Shown here: piece after piece, positions 1 through 7,105 of the stretch | Layout of the letters: each line of letters starts with the position of its first letter | Numbering within the stretch: the stretch's first letter is position 1 | Program-made: the position numbers and the translations under genes | Assembly: GCA_027622495.1 (NCBI GenBank) | Contig: JAQBYL010000180.1 | Coordinates: 1 to 8,062, forward strand | From: Pseudomonadota bacterium | GTDB taxonomy: Bacteria > Pseudomonadota > Gammaproteobacteria > Pseudomonadales > Azotimanducaceae | Direction: 5' to 3' | DNA length: 8,062 nt | The notes under the pieces: generated by a model | The model's input: the letters and a program-made list of their open reading frames with translations, nothing else | Database searches by the model: none | Told to the model about the DNA's origin: nothing

Positions 1-398
1 GGCTTTTCGCTCGATTTTTCGTTCGATATAGAACAGATGTGGATTTTTCATCGCCGCCCACTGATCGAAGCCAAAGGCCGAATCGATCGAATTAATGAAC
101 AGTGCAATCGCGTTGCCGTGCGAGCTGACGGCGATGGTCTTCCCGACACAAGCGTCAGCGAGCATTGTCAGGGCTTGCGTTCGCGAACATCCGGAACGGT
201 CTGGATACCAAGATTCAGGTGGTGCGCCAATGGTTGCAGTGTCGCGACCGCTCGAAGATAGGAACTGGAGAAAATTTTCTGCACGCAGGCGCAGGCCAAC
301 TCGGTGACCAGGAATTCTGCCTGTTGCGCACCCGCAGCACTCAGTGGCCAGTCTGCCTCGGGCAGGTCGGGGTCAGGTGCGCTGTGCGCATGCCTCAC
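1..398 (-). pseudogene. Histidine phosphatase (phosphoglycerate-mutase-like) gene, broken by internal out-of-frame deletion, partial at left edge
   Basis: The sequence shows two matching pieces of a branch-1 histidine phosphatase in different frames. The first piece (398 down to 168) starts at a GTG and reads VRHAHSAPD, the catalytic RHxH motif at its very start. It continues with PLSAAGAQQAEFL and SSSYLRAVAT, where the second phosphate-binding Arg is residue 49, and then DVRERKP and a stop. The second piece, open from about 180 to the window edge, contains AVSSHGNAIAL with the second catalytic His, then SAFGFDQWAAMKNP. Family members normally have roughly 30-35 residues between the RER and SHGN-region helix (the W...F...PGGES stretch). 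These are missing here and the frame shifts, so a deletion of about 100 bases is inferred. The GTG lies 14 bases after the RND permease stop and is preceded by a G-run that could serve as ribosome binding site, so it belonged to the pump operon. The substrate is unknown. A sequencing or assembly error is the main alternative. Confidence 0.75.
4..27 (-). repeat. Two tandem 12-bp units at the 3' part of the phosphatase gene
   Basis: On the minus strand ATCGAACGAAAA is followed directly by ATCGAGCGAAAA, differing at one base. In the SHGN reading frame this encodes IERK twice. It looks like a small local duplication near the C-terminus of the phosphatase. Confidence 0.6.
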
Positions 399-412
399 CT
401 CAGCCCCCTTGC

Positions 413-3400
413 TTAACCGTTGCGCAGTTTGCGCCCCATCGCAATGCGATAAAACACCGGCACAGCCACCAGCGTCAACAGAGTTGCAAATGCGAGCCCC
501 CCCATGATGCTCACGGCCATCTCACGGAAGAACGCATCGCGCAGGAGGGGCGACATGCCGGCAATGGTGGTACCGGCGGCGAGCATCACCGGTCTCAAGC
601 GACTGACACTGGCGTCGGCTACGGTCTTGAGCGTCCACTCACCCTCCGCCAGGCGCTTGTCGATTTCGTCTACCAGGACGATGCAGTTTTTGATCAGCAT
701 ACCGGAGAGGCTTAAGAAACCGAGGAAAGACGGAAATGTGAATGACAGATCGGTGGCCAGCAGGCTCACCACCACACCACATACGATCATGGGAACCGTG
801 AGCCAGATCACCAGCGACTGCTTGACCTTGCCGAACATGAGGACCGTCACCAGCAGCATGATGCCCAACGCCATGGGAATTTTGCTGCGCAGGGTAACCA
901 TTGCTTCGAGGTTACTCTCGTATTCGCCACCCCATTCAAGGGCATAGCCAGGTGGAAGAAAAATGGCTTCGACCTCACCGCGAATGCTCTCGAATACCAG
1001 GTTGGCGTTGTGTCCGGTTGGCGGGTTTGCCAGGGCCGCGATCGTCCGCGTCCGCTCGCGGCGGAAGATCATGCTGTCTTCGGCCGTAATCGACAGATCA
1101 GAGATCACCTGAGACATGGGCACATAGGCCTGCTGGATAGTGCTCCATACCGCACGATCGAGGATGCCTGAGACATTCGTGCGTTCGGATGCGGGTGCGC
1201 GGGCAACGATTGGCAGTATTTTGTCGGCGTCGCGGTACAGGCCAATCTGCACACCGGTACTGGCAAAGGCCATTGCCAGGGCTACATCGTTGCGGCTGAT
1301 CCCGACCTGACGGGCGCGGGTTTCGTCGAAACGGGGAACAAGGGCGATCTCACGTTGCCGCCAGTCTGTTTTGCGGTCGATCAGATCATGGTCGAGATAA
1401 ATATTCAGCGCCTTCTCAGCGAGGGTTCGTAACACCACCGCATCCGGACCGGAGAAACGGGCTTCAATTTTGGAGGAACCGCTCGGTGTGAATTCAATGC
1501 GGCGCACCATCAGTTCGGCGTCGATACTGTGTTGCGCGATCAGCTGGTCCAGTCTGACCCGTACTTTGTCGATGGTTTCAACGTTACCCACGCGGACGAC
1601 AATCTGTGCGTAGGCCGGGTTCGGCTGTTCAGGTCGCACGGTGGCCGAAAAGCGGGTAGTGCCACTGCCGATAAAGCTGGTAACCGCAACCACTTCTGGA
1701 TCTGCTGCAATCATGGGTTCTAACCGTTCGATCTCGGTTGCAGTAGCCCGAATGTCCATGCCCTGAGGCAAACGCAGATCAACGAACACCAGGGGCGAAT
1801 TGGTGGTGGGAAAGAAACCCTGCTTCACCAGACCAAAGCCCCACAGGCAGCTGAAGGTGATTGCCACCAGCACCAGGGTGGCGAGCCAGGCGTGGCGTAG
1901 ACTGAAACTGATGAGATGGCGGTAAGGCAGGTAGCCCCAGCCACTGTACAGCGCGCGCGACGTGTCCGTTTCGCGTGTTTTCAACATATAGCTGCCAAGC
2001 AGCGGGCCGACGGTCACGGCTAACACCCAGCTGAGCAGCAGTGAGATTGCGACCACCTGAAACAGTGATCGCAGAAAATGGCCGGGATTGTCATCGGCCA
2101 GGCCGATTGGTCCGAACGCCGCTATACCGATGACGGTGGCGCCGAGCAGCGGGAACTGGGTGCGGTGCACGGATTGTGCTGCAGCCTCTTTAGGCGAAAC
2201 ACCCCTCTGCACGCCAGTGACCATGCCTTCGGCGATAACGATTGCGTTATCCACCAGCATGCCCATTGCAATCATCATTGCACCGAGCGAGATCCGCTGC
2301 AGTTCGATACCGGCGAAGGCCATGATACCCACAGTCCCGAGTACCGTCAGCAGCAGCACGCTGCCCACTACCGTCCCGGCTCGCCAGCCCATGAAAATAC
2401 ACAGTGCTGCCACCACGGTGAGGACCGACAGGCCCAGGTTGATCAGAAAAGCATCGAGCGATTGCTGCACGACGGTGTGTTGTGAGTAGATGGGCTCAAA
2501 GGTCACCCCGATCGGCAACTGATTCACCAGTGCATGCATCCGCTCGTCTACAGTGTGACCGACCTTTACCACATTCTGGTCCGGCACAACGGACACGCCC
2601 ACGGTGAATACCCGCTTACCCTGATGGCGGATGATCTGCGAAGGCTGGTCCACGGCCTCACGGGTTATGATCGCAATCTCATCCAGGCGAACGAACTCGG
2701 TGGAACCCGGACGACCGATCCGAAGTTCCCCGACAGCCTGGACGCTGTCATAAGCAAGAGCGGGCGCCACGCGCAGACGACGTTCTCCGTGCTCGACTGA
2801 ACCGGCTGGAACCACCTGATTTTCGGCGCCGATACTGCGCAGAACGGCATCCATCGGCAGACCAAGGCGGACTAACCGTTCCTGGTCAAGCTCCACGTAC
2901 AGGGCCTCTTCCGGAACGCCCGACGTGCTTACCTTGGCCACGTGAGGCACTGTGTTAAGGCCGCTTTCGAGCAGACGGGCCATATCGCGGACTTCGAACT
3001 CACGGTAGTCGGGCGCAGACACTGCGTAAAGAATTCCGTACACGTCGCCAAAGTCGTCTTCAACAATGGGGGTCCATGTGCCGGGTGGCAGGCGTTCGGC
3101 AGCCTCGGCTACCCGTCTGCGCAGTTCATCCCAGATCTGCTGTACATCCTCGTCGCCATATTGTTCCTGGATTTCAACCTGCACCTCCGAGCGCCCGGCC
3201 AGAGATTTGGATGTCAGGCGTTTGATGTAAGGCAACTCCTGCAGGGCAGCCTCGACTACGTCGGTCACTTCCTGCTCTGTCTCCTGCGCAGATGCGCCGG
3301 GATAGACGGTCACCACATAGGCGTGCTTAAGGGGAAAGAGCGGATCCTCAAGGCGGCCCACCGCTTCGATGCCATACATCCCACCGGCCAGGCAGAGCAC

Positions 3401-3457
3401 AATGATGAGCCAGGGATACAGCGGATAGTCGATGGACAGGCGGGCGACGTTCAACAT
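413..3457 (-). CDS. RND-family multidrug efflux permease (HAE1 / AcrB-like)
   Basis: A 1014-residue inner-membrane proton/drug antiporter, the usual length for the family and apparently intact. The layout is classic: TM1 (about 12-32), a large periplasmic loop (about 33-335), TM2-TM7 (about 336-545), a second periplasmic loop to about 860, and TM8-TM12 to the end. The N-terminal GRLEDPLFPLKHA and YPGASAQETEQEVT stretches, with DFGDVYGI near 135-142, place it in the group of RND pumps carrying the RLEDP motif rather than close to E. coli AcrB. The proton-relay segment in TM4 reads GMLVDNAIVIAEG, so Asp403 is kept while the second Asp of AcrB (Asp408) is Asn404. TM10 carries the relay Lys923 in MLIKNCIVLVDE. 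The start lies 11 bases after the adaptor stop. The only Shine-Dalgarno-like bases (TTAGG) overlap that stop, suggesting coupled translation. It is expected to work as a trimer with the adjacent adaptor and an outer-membrane channel encoded elsewhere. The substrate cannot be read from sequence. Confidence 0.96.
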   Translation of the reverse strand: MLNVARLSIDYPLYPWLIIVLCLAGGMYGIEAVGRLEDPLFPLKHAYVVTVYPGASAQETEQEVTDVVEAALQELPYIKRLTSKSLAGRSEVQVEIQEQYGDEDVQQIWDELRRRVAEAAERLPPGTWTPIVEDDFGDVYGILYAVSAPDYREFEVRDMARLLESGLNTVPHVAKVSTSGVPEEALYVELDQERLVRLGLPMDAVLRSIGAENQVVPAGSVEHGERRLRVAPALAYDSVQAVGELRIGRPGSTEFVRLDEIAIITREAVDQPSQIIRHQGKRVFTVGVSVVPDQNVVKVGHTVDERMHALVNQLPIGVTFEPIYSQHTVVQQSLDAFLINLGLSVLTVVAALCIFMGWRAGTVVGSVLLLTVLGTVGIMAFAGIELQRISLGAMMIAMGMLVDNAIVIAEGMVTGVQRGVSPKEAAAQSVHRTQFPLLGATVIGIAAFGPIGLADDNPGHFLRSLFQVVAISLLLSWVLAVTVGPLLGSYMLKTRETDTSRALYSGWGYLPYRHLISFSLRHAWLATLVLVAITFSCLWGFGLVKQGFFPTTNSPLVFVDLRLPQGMDIRATATEIERLEPMIAADPEVVAVTSFIGSGTTRFSATVRPEQPNPAYAQIVVRVGNVETIDKVRVRLDQLIAQHSIDAELMVRRIEFTPSGSSKIEARFSGPDAVVLRTLAEKALNIYLDHDLIDRKTDWRQREIALVPRFDETRARQVGISRNDVALAMAFASTGVQIGLYRDADKILPIVARAPASERTNVSGILDRAVWSTIQQAYVPMSQVISDLSITAEDSMIFRRERTRTIAALANPPTGHNANLVFESIRGEVEAIFLPPGYALEWGGEYESNLEAMVTLRSKIPMALGIMLLVTVLMFGKVKQSLVIWLTVPMIVCGVVVSLLATDLSFTFPSFLGFLSLSGMLIKNCIVLVDEIDKRLAEGEWTLKTVADASVSRLRPVMLAAGTTIAGMSPLLRDAFFREMAVSIMGGLAFATLLTLVAVPVFYRIAMGRKLRNG

Positions 3458-3468
3458 GTCAAACAGGC

Positions 3469-4527
3469 CTAAAGCCGCGTACCCGGTTCACCGAGGCTGC
3501 GGATCTGCATTCCCTGTTGCAGTTGGCTGGCACCGGCAGCAACAACAAGATCACCGTCGGCAAGACCGCTTGCAATCCCTACACCTTCGTCTATCGCTCC
3601 CGAAACACTAACTAAACGTTTGCTGACCAGCGATGTTGCCGGGTCGAAGACCCACACAAAAAATCGACCGTCTGGTTCACTCGACAAAGCGGTGGTGGGT
3701 ACGACGATACCTTCATTTGTAAGGTTCGCTTTCAGTTCGATTCGCACCTGAGCGGTCATGCCAGGCAGCAGGTTGCTTTCTTCCGAGCGTGCCATGGTGA
3801 AAGTCACCTCGTAGGTCTGCGCTACCGGATTTGCCTCGCCGGTATTCTCCCGGTAGGTCAGCTCAAAGTGCTCGCCGGGCAGAAAGTCGAAGCGGGCGGT
3901 CACCGATACCACCCGTTCGGGCGTCACAGTGGCCACCAGTTGTTCGGGCAGACTGGCAACGACTTTCAGTTCATTGAGATCTGACAATCTCGCGACCTTG
4001 TCGCCGACCCGTACCTTGGTGTGGTTGTCTGCATATCGACGGGCGACGAATGCGTCAAATGGTGCCGCGATCCGACTGTCTGCCAGGCGTTCCCGACTCT
4101 GCGAGAGCCGGACCTGGGCCAGTTCAAAGACCGCCCTGGCATCATCAACAATCGATTCGGAGATACCCCGTTCACGCAGCAAGGTGGTTTTACGCTGCAT
4201 ATCCTGGGTGGCGAGGCGTAGCTGAACTTCCGCTTCCTTTACCGCAAGTTGAAAATCGGTGGGGTCAAGCGAGGCAATCAACTCACCCTTAGCGATTGCC
4301 TGACCTTCACGAACCGGCAACTGCACAATTTCACCGTCGACCTCAAAAGACACGTCAACGGTTTGTGCTGCATCCAGACGACCGACAAAATCGTGGGTCG
4401 TACTGACCTGGCGTGCGCTGACCTGAAACAACTTTGCCGGTCGAATGGCCTGGTCCACCACGGGTGGTTCCGCGCGCTCGCATCCCGCGAGCAGACCAAG
4501 AAGCACAAACAGAACAAGCGATCTCAT
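3469..4527 (-). CDS. RND efflux periplasmic adaptor lipoprotein (HlyD / MFP family)
   Basis: A 352-residue membrane fusion protein that would bridge the RND permease and an outer-membrane channel. The N-terminus is a lipoprotein signal: a short hydrophobic stretch followed by LLAGC, with Cys16 as the predicted lipidated residue. The next residues are Glu-Arg, with no Asp at +2, so inner-membrane retention is not assured by that rule. Domain order fits the family: first lipoyl half around 61-92 (VDGEIVQLPVREGQAIAKGE), helical hairpin about 92-150, second lipoyl half about 148-184 (RIAAPFDAFVARRYA), beta-barrel about 185-265 (ending SNLLPGMTAQVRIE), and membrane-proximal domain from about 270 (IVVPTTAL). 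The start codon overlaps the stop of the TetR gene in ATGA, so translation is probably coupled to the regulator. The permease follows 11 bases after its stop. It is clearly dedicated to that pump. Confidence 0.95.
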   Translation of the reverse strand: MRSLVLFVLLGLLAGCERAEPPVVDQAIRPAKLFQVSARQVSTTHDFVGRLDAAQTVDVSFEVDGEIVQLPVREGQAIAKGELIASLDPTDFQLAVKEAEVQLRLATQDMQRKTTLLRERGISESIVDDARAVFELAQVRLSQSRERLADSRIAAPFDAFVARRYADNHTKVRVGDKVARLSDLNELKVVASLPEQLVATVTPERVVSVTARFDFLPGEHFELTYRENTGEANPVAQTYEVTFTMARSEESNLLPGMTAQVRIELKANLTNEGIVVPTTALSSEPDGRFFVWVFDPATSLVSKRLVSVSGAIDEGVGIASGLADGDLVVAAGASQLQQGMQIRSLGEPGTRL

Positions 4528-5069
4528 GTCGCATGGCTCCTGGCGAGATCCAGCAGGGTGGTGTGAAGGTGCTTACGTTCGGCGCGCGAAAGCGGCAACA
4601 TTTTCAGCACCTCCAGAAACCGCAGACCTTCCACGGCCAGCAGCAGCACCCAACCCATATCGGGCGGTGTAGAACCTTGCGCCGCTTCATCGAACGCAAG
4701 CTTCACCACCTGCCGGGTCGGGGCCAGCAGATCCGGATCTTCTGCCGCGGCTGCCAGAATCGCCCGGGCCATGGCGCGTTGGGCCGGTTTCTGGTCGTGT
4801 TCTTCGATGATGCGCGCGACCAGAGCCACATTGGCATCATCTGGATGACTCGCCTGATAAGCGGCGGTTCGGCTATTCATCTGTTCCAGAAAGTATTCGA
4901 GCATGCCTTCTAAAAGCGCCTGTTTTGAGGGGAAGTGATATAGCAAACCGCCTTTAGAGACACCGGCGGCTACCGCCACTGCATCAATGGTCAGGTGTGC
5001 AGCACCCGACACTTCGACGGTGTGTACCGCGGCCTCGAGGATCATTGCGCGTTTGTTGTTGCCAGGCAT
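4524..5069 (-). CDS. TetR-family transcriptional repressor, probable regulator of the adjacent efflux operon
   Basis: A 181-residue one-domain repressor. The N-terminal helix-turn-helix spans about 26-57, with the typical string LTIDAVAVAAGVSKGGLLYH followed by FPSKQALLEGML. The rest is the variable helical ligand-binding and dimer domain. The reading frame stays open upstream to 5219, but I chose ATG 5069. There AGGA sits 8 bases upstream, the helix-turn-helix begins at the normal distance, and the extra 50 residues would have to be encoded through the operator-like palindrome and do not resemble the family. It is the first gene of the minus-strand operon and overlaps the adaptor gene by 4 bases. 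By analogy with AcrR- and TtgR-type regulators it should repress its own operon until a toxic ligand binds, which is inference. The ligand is unknown. Confidence 0.93.
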   Translation of the reverse strand: MPGNNKRAMILEAAVHTVEVSGAAHLTIDAVAVAAGVSKGGLLYHFPSKQALLEGMLEYFLEQMNSRTAAYQASHPDDANVALVARIIEEHDQKPAQRAMARAILAAAAEDPDLLAPTRQVVKLAFDEAAQGSTPPDMGWVLLLAVEGLRFLEVLKMLPLSRAERKHLHTTLLDLARSHAT

Positions 5070-5077
5070 ACTGCGGG

Positions 5078-5081
5078 TCCT
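5078..5081 (-). promoter_or_regulatory. Ribosome binding site deciding the TetR start
   Basis: AGGA on the minus strand with 8 bases to ATG 5069. No comparable site precedes the upstream in-frame ATG at 5219, which favours the shorter 181-residue protein. Confidence 0.6.
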
Positions 5082-5094
5082 GTCTGATGAAGTT

Positions 5095-5116
5095 CTAAAC
5101 CGTCCAGACGGTATAG
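5095..5116. promoter_or_regulatory. 22-bp palindrome, probable TetR-family operator
   Basis: The core is ACCGTC-CA-GACGGT (5099-5112), two perfect 6-base arms around two bases. After one unmatched A on each side the symmetry resumes with CTA and TAG, so 9 of 11 base pairs are symmetric. This size and format are typical of TetR-family operators. It begins 26 bases upstream of the regulator start codon. A minus-strand hexamer TACTAT (5118-5113), a possible -10 element, overlaps its edge, so binding would block the operon promoter. I found no good -35 for that hexamer. Assignment of this site to the neighbouring regulator is inferred from position and symmetry. Confidence 0.75.
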
Positions 5117-5175
5117 TAGCACAGCTGTTCTGGGTCCGGGGATCGACACCCGTCTGTAAGTGAGACGCGCCCTTG

Positions 5176-5202
5176 ATGAAACCTTTCATCCAGCATGAAA
5201 GG
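5176..5202. repeat. Cluster of three ATGAAA / TTTCAT half-sites (two overlapping palindromes)
   Basis: ATGAAA (5176-5181), TTTCAT (5184-5189) and ATGAAA (5195-5200) alternate in orientation. The first pair forms a 6-2-6 palindrome around CC. The second pair, extended to CCTTTCAT and ATGAAAGG, forms a perfect 8-base inverted repeat around a 5-base loop (5182-5202). Neither strand has a proper T-run after the hairpin, and no gene needs terminating here, so a protein-binding site is more likely than a terminator. It lies between the two divergent genes. Its sequence is unrelated to the 22-bp palindrome, so a different regulator would be expected. Confidence 0.55.
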
Positions 5203-5237
5203 GGCGTGCGCGGTATCATCCCGGGTATGCCAGGCGG

Positions 5238-5266
5238 TTGATCATTCTGATCAGCTGCGATTTAAG
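5238..5266 (+). promoter_or_regulatory. Candidate sigma-70 promoter for the MDR oxidoreductase gene
   Basis: TTGATC (5238-5243) and TTTAAG (5261-5266) each match 4 of 6 consensus bases and are separated by an ideal 17 bases. The start codon follows 26 bases after the -10. This is the best-placed candidate on this strand. The matches are only moderate, so transcription from here is tentative. Confidence 0.4.
5239..5253. repeat. Doubled TGATCA inside the MDR promoter
   Basis: TGATCA occurs twice, separated by TTC. Each copy is itself a palindrome, and together they overlap the proposed -35 and spacer. It could be an operator for the oxidoreductase gene. Short palindromes can also occur by chance. 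Confidence 0.35.
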
Positions 5267-5292
5267 AGAACGATCGAGGAGATTGAACTGAT

Positions 5293-6252
5293 ATGAAAGC
5301 GGCGTTTTGTGAGAAGTTCGGATCACACACCGATCTGGTGGTGAGAGAGATCGAACCACCCGGTCCGCCGGAGCCAGGTCAGGTTCAGGTTGATATCAAG
5401 GTCAGGGGTATCCAGTTCAGTGACCTGGTCCGCATCGGTGGGAATTACCAGGACAAGACTGTCCCGCCGTTCATTGTCGGCGGTGATGGTGCCGGTGTGG
5501 TTGTGAAGGTTGGTGAAGGCGTTACCTCGCTCAAGCCAGGTGATCGGGTGCTGACATCGACGGGATGCGTTGAGCAGGTAAATCTGAAAGCTGATCGTCT
5601 GACGCTGTTGCCGCCGAACGCAGACCTTGATGCCGCATCCGCATTCCGCAACGGTTATGCCACTGGTTACCATGGTCTCAACCTCGCCCGCCTGCAGCCG
5701 GGAGAAACACTGCTGGTGCATGGGGCTGCCGGTGGAATGGGCCTTGCCGCGGTTGACCTCGGAAAGCTATTCGGTGCTCGTGTGATTGCCACCGCAAGCT
5801 CCGATGAGAAGCTTGAGGTCGTGAAGGCCTGTGGCGCAGATCATACGATTAACTACACAAACGGCTTTCGTGACCAGGTAAAGGAACTGACCGGCGGAAA
5901 GGGGGCAGACGTAATCTATGATCCGGTCGGCGGTGATGTGTTCGATGAATCCATGCGCTGCATTGCGCCTTTCGGACGCATCCTTGTTGTCGGCTTCACC
6001 AGCGGTCGTCCGGCACTGGCTAAAACCAATCATCTGCTGGTGAAAGATGCCCAGGTGATCGGCTACACCATGGGTGGACTGATGCGGCACGATCCGCAAA
6101 AGGAGCGGGCCAACTTCCGGACTCTGCTGGACTGGCTTGCGCATGGCCGAATCAAGCCGCACATATCACATCGAAAATCCATGGACGAGATTGTTGAAGC
6201 CTATCAACTGCTGGTGGACCGCCTGGTCATCGGCAAAGTCATGATTGTTTAA
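5293..6252 (+). CDS. NADPH:quinone oxidoreductase-like MDR enzyme (zinc-free medium-chain dehydrogenase/reductase)
   Basis: A 319-residue cytosolic enzyme of the quinone reductase group of medium-chain dehydrogenases/reductases, at normal full length. The N-terminal GroES-like catalytic domain shows PPFIVGGDGAGVVVKVGEGV (59-78) and KPGDRV (81-86). The Rossmann nucleotide-binding domain carries HGAAGGMGLAAVDLGK (143-158), the AAGGVG-type NADPH-binding motif, followed by ARVIATASSDEKLE and GADHTINY. The residues that bind catalytic zinc in alcohol dehydrogenases are absent (the first position reads QFSDL), so zinc-independent reduction of quinones or enones is expected. The C-terminus IGKVMIV is typical of the family. 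The start is ATG 5293, preceded by GAGGAG ending 11 bases upstream, a slightly long spacing. It is divergent from the TetR/efflux operon and may share regulation, but nothing proves that. The exact substrate is unknown. Confidence 0.93.
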   Translation: MKAAFCEKFGSHTDLVVREIEPPGPPEPGQVQVDIKVRGIQFSDLVRIGGNYQDKTVPPFIVGGDGAGVVVKVGEGVTSLKPGDRVLTSTGCVEQVNLKADRLTLLPPNADLDAASAFRNGYATGYHGLNLARLQPGETLLVHGAAGGMGLAAVDLGKLFGARVIATASSDEKLEVVKACGADHTINYTNGFRDQVKELTGGKGADVIYDPVGGDVFDESMRCIAPFGRILVVGFTSGRPALAKTNHLLVKDAQVIGYTMGGLMRHDPQKERANFRTLLDWLAHGRIKPHISHRKSMDEIVEAYQLLVDRLVIGKVMIV

Positions 6253-6305
6253 ACTCAGCCGCATTGGTTGCTCGGGCTCACCTCCAACTTGAGTAAACTT
6301 ATATA

Positions 6306-7068
6306 ATGAATCTGTTGTTGAAAATTTTCCTCTGGGGACTTGCCATAGCTGCAGGTGTAAGTGTTGCGTTTGCTGTTGCTCGGAGATGCGCTGGCAGCTG
6401 GATCAGACCCGAATGACTGGAACTGTAAGCCTGAGCGATCTTGACACCGTGGCGGCCCGTTTTGATCTGACCCTGGATCGACTGAATCTGGATAGTTACC
6501 TTGCACCAGTAGACCCTGCTGCAGACGCCGGTCCCGAGGCGGAGATCCCGGTTGAACTGATTCGTGACCTTGAGCTTCAGGGCCGCCTCAGCGCGGGGGA
6601 AGTCACCGTTTCAAAGCACAAGATCCGGAATCTGTCCGCAGAAGCTATGAGCTTGATGCCCAGGTACTGCGCAGCGCAGAAGCGCCGACTGCTCGAAACC
6701 TTGCAGATCTCAGTGGCACGATCATACCGCTTAAGATCAAAGGAGGGGTTTCGAACCCTCGGGTCAGCATCGACATGAAAAATCTGGTGACTTCCACCGT
6801 GCAGCAGAGCATTGAACAACGGGCCCGGGAAGAGCTGCTGAAACGATTGGAGAAGCCTGCTGAAAAGCCGGCTCCTTCGACGACAGATCCGGCGCAACCG
6901 GCGTCTGCGGAGCTTGAAGGGGTGACAACGAGTCCAGCCGGCGAGACCGCTCCCGAACCAGCGCCAGCACCTGAACAGAAACAAAAGTCCGAATCGTCCA
7001 GCGACGTGTTGAAACGCGGGTTGAAAGATCTGCTCAAAACACCCGCACCCGCGCCGGTTCCTTCCTAG
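6306..7068 (+). pseudogene. AsmA-family gene remnant, internally deleted and frameshifted
   Basis: Three pieces of one AsmA-type inner-membrane-anchored protein survive, each in a different frame. Piece 1 (6306-about 6380) encodes MNLLLKIFLWGLAIAAGVSV, the N-terminal membrane anchor, and runs to a stop at 6416 in garbage sequence. Piece 2 (about 6386-6650) encodes TGTVSLSDLDTVAARFDLTL and LDRLNLDSYLAP, then IPVELIRDLELQGRLSAGEV, matching the conserved C-terminal half of AsmA. Piece 3 (about 6655-7068) encodes YELDAQV, ARNLADLSGTIIPLKIKGG, SNPRVSIDMKNLV, then the QQSIEQRAREELLKRLEK helix and a Pro/Ala-rich tail. AsmA proteins are usually 600-700 residues, while only about 250 codons remain. 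This implies two out-of-frame deletions, the first of many hundred bases. No good ribosome binding site precedes ATG 6306. Intact relatives influence outer-membrane lipid traffic and assembly, and this copy should be non-functional. Assembly error is the alternative. Confidence 0.75.
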
Positions 7069-7105
7069 AAATGGGTGGTCTGGCTAAATTTCAGAGGAGA
7101 GTCAA

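Noticed and set aside
2078..2489. Plus-strand open frames of about 130 residues inside the permease gene
   Set aside because: They are antisense to a strongly conserved RND coding sequence, have low-complexity or His/Ser/Thr-rich composition and no recognisable domain.
2942..3472. 176-residue plus-strand open frame opposite the start of the permease gene
   Set aside because: It is an antisense shadow of the conserved RND N-terminus and has no family features.
5182..5202. Hairpin as a rho-independent terminator
   Set aside because: No adequate T-run on either strand, and the genes on both sides transcribe away from it.
5070..5219. 50-residue N-terminal extension of the TetR protein from ATG 5219
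   Set aside because: It runs through the palindromic sites, lacks a ribosome binding site and family similarity, while ATG 5069 has AGGA at good spacing.
6302..6307. Perfect TATAAT as a -10 element
   Set aside because: It overlaps the ATG of the AsmA remnant and has no recognisable -35 at 15-19 bases. Transcripts from it would not help that gene.
6357..6362. GTAAGT resembling an intron donor near the AsmA frame break
   Set aside because: The genes and ribosome binding sites are bacterial. A six-base match is expected by chance, and deletion explains the frame change better.
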